From positions 29,181 through 93,180 of the forward strand of contig CADDZH010000003.1 in the NCBI GenBank assembly GCA_902812455.1: 64,000 nt of DNA, in the 5' to 3' direction. How positions within the stretch are numbered: position 1 is the stretch's first letter; each line of letters starts with the position of its first letter. Shown here piece after piece: positions 45,601 to 52,251 of this stretch. This DNA is from Chloroflexota bacterium (GTDB lineage: Bacteria; Chloroflexota; Ktedonobacteria; Ktedonobacterales; Ktedonobacteraceae). Below the pieces are notes generated by a model. That model made no database searches. It was not told the origin of the DNA and saw nothing but the letters and a program-made list of their open reading frames with translations. The position numbers and the translations under genes are program-made.

Positions 45601-46631
45601 ACACCAACGGCACAACGCAAAGCCCTGAAAACTCCGACAAGCTCGCCCAGCGCAACCTTGAGATCACTTTCTCGGGCAATCCCGGACCAGCAGCGACACA
45701 TCGTATTCTGCAGACCTTTGATCTGCGTCGCAGCAATGCACTCAGCAGCAGCGGCACATTGCAGGACTATCCAGATGAGTTGATGATCGACTGGGGCAAT
45801 ACGCCCGTTGGCAGCACCGCATATCTATACTGGCCGCAGGTTAGCTCCTCGGATGTGCTGTCGCTGGCGAACCAGCTTTACTCCACGCACCAGCTCTCTG
45901 CTGTTGATGCTAACACTTTGCAGAGCACTGTGCCGGAGGGATTCACGTATGTACCTATCCCGCCAGGCACAGGCGAAAGCTTCGCGGGCCTGTTCACTGT
46001 CGATTTCCCTGTTGGAGTCGTGACCGGTCAGGTCTTCACTATCGTTGTCCGTCGCATCTCCACACGACAGGCTGAGGAGATTCAGATTCAGGCGCGGACA
46101 GAAGCGGCCCGAGAAAAGACCATGAGTAACTGGCGCTACGTCGTCGGATCTTTCGCCGTGCGCATACCGGTCTCGACGGCGAACCTCATGCTGCCGCTTG
46201 AAGCGGATACTCTCGCCATCATGAAATGGCGGCTGACGCAGATGCCGCCTGGCAACCGCTGGTATCCTGTCCTTCAGCGCTATATCGAGTACATTGCCGG
46301 GCGTATCGACGGGCTGGGCGGTAATTCGACCTCGATCGGGCCGTCGCCCTGGGGAGCGCAGCCACCCATCATTCACAAGAAACACCACGAGCACACTGGT
46401 AAGGTTGTGGGCGTGATCTACGACCGTTTCGGTGATTTCGAGGGCTTGCTGCTGCGCACTGAACACGATCATGAGCAACTCTTCCACAGCCGCGAGAACG
46501 AGATCGAGGCTCTCGTCCGCTTCGCCTGGCAAGAGCGGGTGATCATCACCGTTATCACTGAGCCTCAAGACCCGCATCGCCCGTTGTCAATCATTCTTCG
46601 CCGGATACCGCGACCACATCGGTACTGGTAG
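42654..46631 (+). CDS. S53-family serine-carboxyl peptidase (sedolisin) with very long C-terminal region
   Basis: The 1,325-residue protein starts with a pro-kumamolisin activation domain (about 40-160; TPDEFAQTYGATQADLDAVAAF) and an S53 catalytic domain (about 190-580). Catalytic Glu288 and Asp292 lie in ALEVTQDI, the oxyanion Asp384 in VIAGDFGSND, and the nucleophile Ser502 in GTSCATLLYA, where the usual Pro is Leu. The remaining 740 residues contain beta-rich, Asn/Gly/Pro-rich sequence. The last 100 residues form a charged domain (GKVVGVIYDRFGDFEGLLLRTEHDHEQLFHSRENEI). Typical sedolisins stop after the catalytic domain. No classical signal peptide is seen. The ATG at 42654 follows GGAGAAACTATT. 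Confidence 0.88.
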   Translation: MAEPSEKKPLLGSERPPAREARLIEAVPPNELISVTLIIRPRPGSPPLPDLAYWQRTPPGKRHFLTPDEFAQTYGATQADLDAVAAFIATHGMTVLESHAGRRTVSVQGTAEQMNTAFSIQLNRYEAPLPKPARATQAGTMEEPAVEMRIYHGFEGTVHLPAELEGVVTAVIGLDNRSLSGSGGSSGDPANSNPVEVPTIAKYYNFPNSGAADQTIGVIAASDPPSATNPRLSGYLANDINNLYFPGLTDANYRTKPASINDVSLTVGTNTYSNNTTAVNISNNFALEVTQDISTCATIAQGATINVYFTELTEQGLLVCLNRILLPEGERQPTVVTCSFYFFGSDDSNSIGSISNTGSAAYQLSTLFQQLALLGISVFVIAGDFGSNDNVKDGSTHVNYPGSDPWITCCGGTVVGNSGTGPEWVWSNVGSSTQVGGFGGASGGGASANFPVPAYQSAAGLTQIKDSNNNILKGRFLPDVSGMVSYSGFFVKGSSYQFTGTSCATLLYAGLTAVLRSALGVALGFLNPTLYQLGNTAFNDITNGNNDPSDGSNAPYFTAGTGWDACSGWGSIDGTKLLNGIAALMYTQTFYFQVENSSFGLDDVLITSSYPGAFDLVLEGFTPAAATGISPSVSGAFNALNGVTITVGAAVPEIASQPNTPQRIHYPCSVNFAPAAIKTVAQGGIFPAPGTGPFELPLTALLTIQGQLFTAVAVFELDAGANPHFSNFSPQHDNVFYLSQDLRVFTVTPGINTAPIGGVPLLPADNTNYDTGAGYAYIRALLSYLNANYSDPSGPDPFTLFPDQSNALTGDSSVTPSTINPANPSGPRFANYNFAVARVRLSGTANSSSVKNVRVFFRMFATQTSDTDYQTNWTYPSNPDSAGLPGSPLLGVGNPPVTIPFFATGNYEANADFGVNVDYSANSINNQPIPIGSSGSAWAYYGCYINIYPLGNTINGQAVNAMLPGTHHCIVAQIAYDDAPIENTNGTTQSPENSDKLAQRNLEITFSGNPGPAATHRILQTFDLRRSNALSSSGTLQDYPDELMIDWGNTPVGSTAYLYWPQVSSSDVLSLANQLYSTHQLSAVDANTLQSTVPEGFTYVPIPPGTGESFAGLFTVDFPVGVVTGQVFTIVVRRISTRQAEEIQIQARTEAAREKTMSNWRYVVGSFAVRIPVSTANLMLPLEADTLAIMKWRLTQMPPGNRWYPVLQRYIEYIAGRIDGLGGNSTSIGPSPWGAQPPIIHKKHHEHTGKVVGVIYDRFGDFEGLLLRTEHDHEQLFHSRENEIEALVRFAWQERVIITVITEPQDPHRPLSIILRRIPRPHRYW

Positions 46632-46840
46632 CAAACGGAGATACTGAGATACAGTGTACCTGATCGGTTTTGTGAAGATCGGCTGCACGCGGAACACTAC
46701 CCCTTCTGGAGTCAGGGTCTTACAGCGGTCTTCCAAAAGATTGAGCCTATCAAGAAATTGATCAAACCGCTTTTCTTGGTGGCAATTCTGTCATATAGCT
46801 CAATACTTCTGCCAACCGCTGTAAGATCGCGCACAAGCAG

Positions 46841-47056
46841 GTGGAATTCTTTGCGCAAACGGCCAACAACGTGACCTTGAATGCTAAAGCGGATGGTACA
46901 GGCAATAGGGATGCGCTGGTTCTGGATAGAACCATGAACCTTCAGGCCGGTTCATTGAAAAATATTCCCTTGCCGGCAGCGATTGGCACGTTTACTCTTT
47001 ACCTGGATAACAACTCGATGCATGACCTCTGGTTGGCTGTGGCCTGGGGGACATGA
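46841..47056 (+). CDS. Small hypothetical protein
   Basis: A 71-codon frame from a GTG lies between the peptidase and the DUF1906 gene and gives VTLNAKADGTGNRDALVLDRTMNLQAGSLKNIPLPAAIGTFTLYLDNNSMHDLWLAVAWGT. The alternating hydrophobic pattern looks like a small beta-sandwich. No ribosome-binding site is clear and homology may extend upstream, so it could be a 5'-truncated fragment. The 209 bp upstream (46632-46840) hold nothing else. Confidence 0.4.
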   Translation: MEFFAQTANNVTLNAKADGTGNRDALVLDRTMNLQAGSLKNIPLPAAIGTFTLYLDNNSMHDLWLAVAWGT

Positions 47057-47117
47057 GTTTGAATATCGTCATCTCATATGTTACGAGACGTTGAATGTCT
47101 CAGAAAGAGGAAAACAC

Positions 47118-47843
47118 ATGACCACGTACTGGGGTGTCGTCTCTACACGACCGGCCAACGCGCAGCTCACAACTATCGAGGGCCAACCGGCCCTGTTCGA
47201 TTTCATTGTCCAGCAAGCAGGGACTCCCCAGTTCTGGGGACGCTACATTGCGGGCAAAGCACAAGACGACCTGCTGACAGCAGACGAAGCAAGCTTCCTG
47301 CTCAATAACAATTGCCGCATCCTCCTCGTCCACTACGGCATCAACCCAGGCGGGGGCTACCAGGCAGGCGTGCAAGATGCCATGAACGCCATTGCAGCCG
47401 CGCAGAACCTCGGCGCCCCCAGCGGTGTCAGCCTCTACGGTGATATCGAAACGGGCGTTGCCACCAATCCCGATTGGTACTTCGGCTGGTGGGAAACGAT
47501 GAGCGCCTCGGTGTATACCAGTGCGGGAGGCTTTTACTGCAATCCGTCCGCCAACAACGCGCAGAACTTTGCCACTCCCTATTGTGCCGCCATCAACGAT
47601 CCGCGCAATCTCAATTCAGATGGCTCCTTGCGTTTCAACCCGCCTCTCTTCGTGAGCACACCTCGGCCTGGCTGCGACTTCGACCGTTCCTACTACCAAC
47701 CGGACGAACCCTCATGCGTCGCTGGATCTGCGGTCATCTGGCAATATGTCGAACAGTGCCACAAGAATGATGTGTTTCCAAAGGGCTTATGGGACCAGGA
47801 CCTGGCTACTGATGCAGGCTACGCCACCATGTGGGGGACTTAA
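47118..47843 (+). CDS. DUF1906 (glycoside-hydrolase-like, Rv2525c-type) protein
   Basis: The 241-residue protein matches DUF1906: FWGRYIAGKAQDDLLTADEASFLLNNNCRILLVHYGI, YQAGVQDAMNAIAAAQNLGAP and VSLYGDIETG, with the acidic residue at the place of the glycosidase active site. It ends with a tryptophan-containing WQYVEQCHKNDVFPKGLWDQDLA. The fold is a TIM barrel related to GH25, thought to act on peptidoglycan or another cell-wall glycan. No signal peptide is seen; Tat or nonclassical export is possible. AGAGG precedes the ATG at 47118. Confidence 0.82.
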   Translation: MTTYWGVVSTRPANAQLTTIEGQPALFDFIVQQAGTPQFWGRYIAGKAQDDLLTADEASFLLNNNCRILLVHYGINPGGGYQAGVQDAMNAIAAAQNLGAPSGVSLYGDIETGVATNPDWYFGWWETMSASVYTSAGGFYCNPSANNAQNFATPYCAAINDPRNLNSDGSLRFNPPLFVSTPRPGCDFDRSYYQPDEPSCVAGSAVIWQYVEQCHKNDVFPKGLWDQDLATDAGYATMWGT

Positions 47844-48198
47844 AATGAGAGCGGATGCTGAGCGGCTTGAGCGTTCAGGAAGCGATGAAGGAAATAGCTG
47901 GTCTGGTCCTGCTTGCCGCCTTTTCCCGTCTCTTGTCCAGGTGCTAACAAATACTCTGACAACATTGTTTCTGTCAACGAAGGGGCAATATTGTAACTAC
48001 TGCCTTCTGAGCTGATTGTCATACGTCTACATCTTTGCAATCACAATTATGATTATCTGCTCCATATCTGATACGTTTCGCCTCACCCATGCCTTCATTT
48101 CATATAGACATTGTGAGAGCTTATCACAATGAGAGCAGAGAGAGGATAGCCATATTTGCCTCTTCGACGACCGCCCAGGTACAACAGGGATATGCAGG
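47844..48198. other. Gap with nothing recognised
   Basis: This stretch of about 355 bp contains only short frames without motifs on either strand. It ends where similarity to the C-terminal part of comM begins, near 48199. I see no hairpin or repeat. Confidence 0.4.
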
Positions 48199-48671
48199 GA
48201 TGCCCCTGCGGGTACTATGGCGACCCGGTTAAAGAATGCAGTTGTTCGGCCACAGCCATCGCTCGTTACCAGAAACGCATCAGCGGCCCCCTGCTCGACC
48301 GCATCGATATTCACATCGAGGTGCCTCGTGTTGATTATGAGAAACTGGCTGACAAGCGCAGTGTAGAGAACTCAGAGGCGATCCGCAGGCGAGTGCAGGC
48401 AGCGCGCGAACAGCAACTACAGCGGTTGACTGATACCAGGCTTACCTGTAACGCCGAAATGGGGCCGACCGAAGTGCGCCAGTTTTGCCAGACGGATGCC
48501 TCCGGCGAAAAACTGCTCAAGGCGGCGATGCAGCAGCTACACCTGTCAGCAAGGGCTTATCACCGTGTCCTCAAGCTGGCCAGAACGATAGCCGATCTGG
48601 CGGAAAGCGAGATGATCCTGGCCAATCATATTGCCGAAGCTATCCAGTATCGGCCGAGAGTAGGGATATGA
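48199..48671 (+). pseudogene. Partial second copy of comM (C-terminal third)
   Basis: From GCPCGYYGDPVKECSC to the stop codon this segment encodes the last 157 residues of a ComM protein and continues to match the comM locus for about 7 bp past the stop (CTTGCG). The first 50 bp are about 70% identical to 8838-8887. The following 60 bp are identical, then comes a block with mostly synonymous differences, then about 210 bp identical again. The AAA+ core is absent, so it cannot act as a helicase. Confidence 0.85.
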
Positions 48672-48907
48672 GCTTGCGATGAGTAAGGCTGCAACACAAG
48701 GAAAGGCCAGGACCATATGCCGGAATTAAGTGGGCCAGATTTTACCAGGCGACGAAAGATCGGCAGAGGCAGCTAGACCTCCAGGAAGCTTACTCTCAAG
48801 ACCTGTATCCCCGTTGCATCGCGCAGTCTAGCACCGAGAAAGATGAGAGGTGATAGAATGTGACAAGAAAGGCTACTTCATCGTCGAACCAGCCATAGGA
48901 GGCCTTC

Positions 48908-49366
48908 ATGATTCATGTACGCGCGTATGTCCCTACCGACCGGGAATTCGTCCTCGGCCTGGCCCCGCGCCTGGCCATTGGCATTCCACCCTGGCGTGAT
49001 CCTCACAAGATGACCTTGACGGCTCAGGAGTGGATTACTGGAAGCATCGAGCGGCATGGAATTAAGACGATGGTCTTTGTGGCCGAAGATGAGCAAGGAG
49101 AACGGCTTGGTTTTGCTACCGTCTCGCACAGCACCCACTTTACCGGTGAAGGTCAGGCTTACATCGGGGAACTGGCGACCTGTGAGGAAGCGGAGGGACG
49201 AGGGGTTGGCAAAGCCCTGGCCCAGGCTTGCGAACAATGGGCGCGCGAGCAGGGCTACCACGTGCTCGCGCTGGCAACTGGAGCCGCTAATGAGCGGGCG
49301 CTGGGTTTCTACCGGCACCTGGGCTATCGAGACGAGGACATTACGCTGGTCAAGCTGTTGAAATGA
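48908..49366 (+). CDS. GNAT-family N-acetyltransferase
   Basis: The 152-residue protein has the GNAT core: VFVAEDEQGERLGFATV, YIGELATCEEAEGRGVGKALAQACEQWA with the acetyl-CoA pyrophosphate loop, and the C-terminal NERALGFYRHLGYRDED. The acceptor is unknown. AGGAGGCCTTC precedes the ATG. It overlaps the next gene by 4 bp (ATGA), so the acetyltransferase, the deazaflavin-type oxidoreductase and the FAD protein form an operon. Confidence 0.88.
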   Translation: MIHVRAYVPTDREFVLGLAPRLAIGIPPWRDPHKMTLTAQEWITGSIERHGIKTMVFVAEDEQGERLGFATVSHSTHFTGEGQAYIGELATCEEAEGRGVGKALAQACEQWAREQGYHVLALATGAANERALGFYRHLGYRDEDITLVKLLK

Positions 49367-49737
49367 GGAAGCCCACGATGGGAGGAGACCTGCAAAGCCT
49401 GGCCGGTGAGGCTTTCTGTTATCTCACCACCACGGGCCGCAAGTCCGGCCGCCCGCACACCATTGAGATCTGGTTCGCCCTGCATGGCCACACGCTCTAT
49501 ATGCTCTCCGGCGGGCGTGCCAGGGCGGACTGGGTAAAGAACGCGCTCAAGCAGCCCCACGTGAGCGTCAGGATTAGCGATCAGGTGTTCAGTGGACAGG
49601 CTCGGCTGGTGAGCGATGCCGAAGAGGATGCCTTTGCTCGCCGGCTGGTTGCCAGCAAGTACGAGGCGGCGGGCGAAGAAGATCTCGAGATCTGGTCGAA
49701 GACCGCCCTGCCTATGGCGGTGAACCTGGATATTTGA
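49363..49737 (+). CDS. Nitroreductase/deazaflavin-dependent oxidoreductase family protein
   Basis: The 124-residue split-barrel protein has the Ddn-family signature: FCYLTTTGRKSGRPHTIEIWFALHGHTLYMLSGG, ADWVKNALKQPHVSVRIS, and QARLV. These proteins bind F420 or FMN and reduce diverse substrates. F420 use is plausible in Chloroflexota, but the sequence alone cannot distinguish it. Its start overlaps the acetyltransferase stop, and the FAD oxidoreductase gene begins 23 bp downstream after AAAAGGAGG. Confidence 0.83.
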   Translation: MRKPTMGGDLQSLAGEAFCYLTTTGRKSGRPHTIEIWFALHGHTLYMLSGGRARADWVKNALKQPHVSVRISDQVFSGQARLVSDAEEDAFARRLVASKYEAAGEEDLEIWSKTALPMAVNLDI

Positions 49738-49759
49738 AAAGGAGGAGCGAGAGCGAGCC

Positions 49760-50800
49760 ATGCCAACCATCGCGATCATCGGGGCCGGCTGTAGTGGGCT
49801 GGCGGCTGCCCACGAGCTGCGCGATGCCGGTTATCGTGTGACCCTGTTTGAGCAGGAGCCAGAGGTCGGAGGCCGGGCATCGACCAGGAGCAAGCAGGGC
49901 TTCCTCTACGATGATGGGGCCCAGTATATCAAGGGCGATGACCCGTTCTCCACCAGTGCGTCCTGGATCACAGGGCGTTTCCGCCTGCCTGATTTAATCG
50001 ATATCGGCAAACCCGTCTGGGCCTTTGATCGGCACGGGCAGATTGTCGAGGGTGATCCGCTGCAGAATGCCGGGCACAAGTGGACCTATCGTAGCGGGCT
50101 AAATGCCCTGCCCAGGCGCATGGCGCAGGGATTGGATGTGCGGCTGGCGACAGCCATTGGCCATCTCGAGCAGCAAGGGGCAGGCTGGCAGCTCTTCGAT
50201 GTCTCCAGGCGCTCGCTTGGGCTATTTGAGCAGGTGCTGGTTGCCGTCCCGGCTCCCCGGGCTGCCGCTTTGGTGGAAGCTAGCCAGTTGCCTGCTGCTC
50301 TCCAGGAGAACGTGTGTGTCTTGCTGGGCCAGGCGAGCTATCGCCCGCTGCTCTCCATCATGCTGGGCGTGCGGCCAGCGCCGCACGTTCGCCCGTACTA
50401 TGCCCTGGTCAACACGGACAAAGCGCATGCCATCTCCTGGCTGGCCTGGGAACACGAGAAGGCTCGTGAGCGCGTTCCAAGAGGGGCAGGCTTGTTGATT
50501 GCCCAGATGGCCCCGCACTATAGCCGGGAGCACTGGCACAGTCCAGCCAATGAGATTATCGCAGATGTGGCCGAGCAGGTAGCTGTGCTGCTCAATGAAA
50601 CGCTGTCTCCCCTGGTTTTTACGGATATTCGATACTGGCCGTATGCGTTACCTGCGAGCAGGGCTGATGCAAAGCAACTCAACGCCCTTTCCCTCCCACT
50701 CGGGCTGGCCTTCTGTGGAGATGGGTTCGTGGGCGGGCGCATTCATCTCGCCCTCGAGCATGGGGTAGCTGTTGCCCAGCAGTTATTAAGGGCCTGCTGA
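49760..50800 (+). CDS. NAD(P)/FAD-dependent oxidoreductase (renalase/amine-oxidase-like)
   Basis: The 346-residue protein starts with a Rossmann dinucleotide motif IAIIGAGCSGLAAAHELRDAGYRVTLFEQEPEVGGRA, then YDDGAQYIKGDDP. It ends with GLAFCGDGFVGGRIHLALEHGVAVA, the second FAD contact. The length fits the renalase-like subgroup of flavin amine oxidases. Substrate unknown. AAAAGGAGG is found upstream. A 28-bp palindrome follows 43 bp after the stop. Confidence 0.87.
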   Translation: MPTIAIIGAGCSGLAAAHELRDAGYRVTLFEQEPEVGGRASTRSKQGFLYDDGAQYIKGDDPFSTSASWITGRFRLPDLIDIGKPVWAFDRHGQIVEGDPLQNAGHKWTYRSGLNALPRRMAQGLDVRLATAIGHLEQQGAGWQLFDVSRRSLGLFEQVLVAVPAPRAAALVEASQLPAALQENVCVLLGQASYRPLLSIMLGVRPAPHVRPYYALVNTDKAHAISWLAWEHEKARERVPRGAGLLIAQMAPHYSREHWHSPANEIIADVAEQVAVLLNETLSPLVFTDIRYWPYALPASRADAKQLNALSLPLGLAFCGDGFVGGRIHLALEHGVAVAQQLLRAC

Positions 50801-50842
50801 GCCTGATCACACACTGATGGGGAAAAAATCGCTGTTAAATGT

Positions 50843-50870
50843 CAATTAGAATTGCCGGCAATTCTAATTG
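50843..50870. repeat. Perfect 28-bp palindrome
   Basis: CAATTAGAATTGCC and its exact reverse complement GGCAATTCTAATTG are joined without a loop, centred on GCCGGC. It lies between the end of the FAD oxidoreductase gene and the convergent DUF2269-like gene. No T-run follows on either strand, so a simple terminator is unlikely. The rest of 50801-51141 holds no recognisable gene; the long frame opposite belongs to no known family. Confidence 0.7.
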
Positions 50871-51141
50871 TCGCTCAACAAAAGAGGTCGTGTAAGGCTT
50901 GCTCATCAGCGCTTCTGCTGCTGGTATTCATCATAGACCATGTTCGTTTTCTCTGTCTGCCTTTTCATGTGCTTTACGACCAACACGTTCTTGCGGTAAT
51001 ATACCGTCAGAGGTTCCCTGCTCACATCCTGGAAATCATTGATCTTTGTTGCGTGCAAGACTCCAAGGAGGGGCCATATCACGGCTCTCACGTGTCCAAC
51101 ACGAAGTGCTTGCTCAGCTCTGGCACCGAGAGCATTCCACG

Positions 51142-51753
51142 CTATGCTTTGGTGGACAACCTGGTTCCCTGCTCTACTTCGAGCCTTTCTTTCTGTTCTG
51201 AAACGGGTATCCGACTCGAACGGACCAGCATCTGCGCCAGGACCACACCCACCAGCAGCGCAACGACCAGGGTGATGATTGACCCGAGCCAAGCAGGCTT
51301 CTCGACCATCAGAAAGACGATGCCCAGCCCCAGCGTCGTCATGCTGATCACGGATGTCCAGTGCATCGGATGGTTCAGCTCGCGCCTGAGATCGGACGGA
51401 ATAGCACCGTGCCCAAGCGCTGCCGCTCGCTGGGCGATGCGCCGGGCATGTGTCCCATTGAAGGCAGCGCCTACGAAGCTCAAGAGGATCAGCAAGCCTA
51501 GCGAAAGATCGATCCAGGCCTGAGTCCATCCCCAGAAACCTATCGTCATCGCCAGCCCCGCACCGAGAATCAGCAGGGAAGTGATGGGAAACACGACATC
51601 CAGCAGTTTGCTGGCGCTGCTCCACGCCCGCACCCCCTCGACGGTATGGGCACTGCGGGCACCCAGCATAATCGCCAGTTCGACGGCGAGCGCCATAAAG
51701 AGGCCCAGGGCGCCAACAATGTGGACAAAGAGTACGAGATGATACCAATCCAT
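51142..51753 (-). CDS. DUF2269-like integral membrane protein
   Basis: The 203-residue protein has about five transmembrane helices. It starts MDWYHLVLFVHIVGALGLFMALAVELA, with a histidine in the first helix as in DUF2269 and related small heme- or copper-associated membrane proteins. Later segments include LLILGAGLAMTIGFWGW, LGLLILLSFVGAAF and SVISMTTLGLGIVFL. Function unknown. AAGGAG lies nine bases before the ATG at 51753; a TTG at 51762 is less likely. Confidence 0.75.
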   Translation of the reverse strand: MDWYHLVLFVHIVGALGLFMALAVELAIMLGARSAHTVEGVRAWSSASKLLDVVFPITSLLILGAGLAMTIGFWGWTQAWIDLSLGLLILLSFVGAAFNGTHARRIAQRAAALGHGAIPSDLRRELNHPMHWTSVISMTTLGLGIVFLMVEKPAWLGSIITLVVALLVGVVLAQMLVRSSRIPVSEQKERLEVEQGTRLSTKA

Positions 51754-51880
51754 TGTGTTCAACTCCTTTCGTAAACAACCAGTTGCTCATTCAAAGTTTA
51801 TATTCGTCCGATGAAAAGCATTCCACAGATAAACGCTCTGGACCCGCTTTTTTAGGGGAAGCAAGTCTGGATGCTTCGTT

Positions 51881-52108
51881 TCACCGATCCTGCTGCTCCT
51901 CGGTAGGACTGGAGACGCGATTCACGGACAGCAGTGGGGCGGCCAGATCCCGCACCTTCATCAGCACGCCATGCAAAGCTGCCTCATCGACCAGGCTCCC
52001 TCGCAACAGCGTTGTGCCATCTTCCTCATAGGTGATCGCGAGTCCCTCGAACCAGGCCGACCAGTGTTGATCGAGATGTCCTTGCACGCGAATTTCATAG
52101 ATACTCAT
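51881..52108 (-). CDS. Small conserved-type hypothetical protein
   Basis: The 75-residue protein reads MSIYEIRVQGHLDQHWSAWF, then a GTTLLRG segment and a C-terminal VRDLAAPLLSVNRV. The compact alpha/beta pattern and good codon use suggest a real gene. I have seen similar short proteins next to LuxR/MalT-type regulators only as an impression, so no function is given. Its upstream region holds a 48-bp sequence box that recurs before another minus-strand gene near 56.1 kb. Confidence 0.6.
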   Translation of the reverse strand: MSIYEIRVQGHLDQHWSAWFEGLAITYEEDGTTLLRGSLVDEAALHGVLMKVRDLAAPLLSVNRVSSPTEEQQDR

Positions 52109-52176
52109 GATGCTGACTTACCCCTGTCCTTCTTTCACCGAGGCGATGCATTTGCTTCAAGTGTAGCGAACGGAAG

Positions 52177-52224
52177 GGTTGGAAGGCAGTGAACCAAAGT
52201 GGGTAATGGGGGTTTATTTTTTTC
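52177..52224 (-). promoter_or_regulatory. Repeated upstream box, copy A
   Basis: Read on the plus strand, TGGAAGGCAGTGAACCAAAG plus TGG (52180-52202) differs by one base from the copy at 56113-56135, and GGTTTATTTTT occurs 9 bp further on in both. Each copy ends about 60 bp upstream of a minus-strand start codon (52108 and 56052). The box may be a regulator-binding site or promoter element, possibly for the LuxR/MalT regulator encoded between the copies. Confidence 0.55.
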
Positions 52225-52251
52225 CGCGACGTTCGGGTGGGGATGAGGAGC

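Noticed and set aside
50906..51790. Minus-strand frame of 294 codons overlapping the DUF2269-like gene
   Set aside because: Its product is arginine- and glycine-rich without motifs, while the alternative frame encodes a clear multi-helix membrane protein with a good ribosome-binding site.
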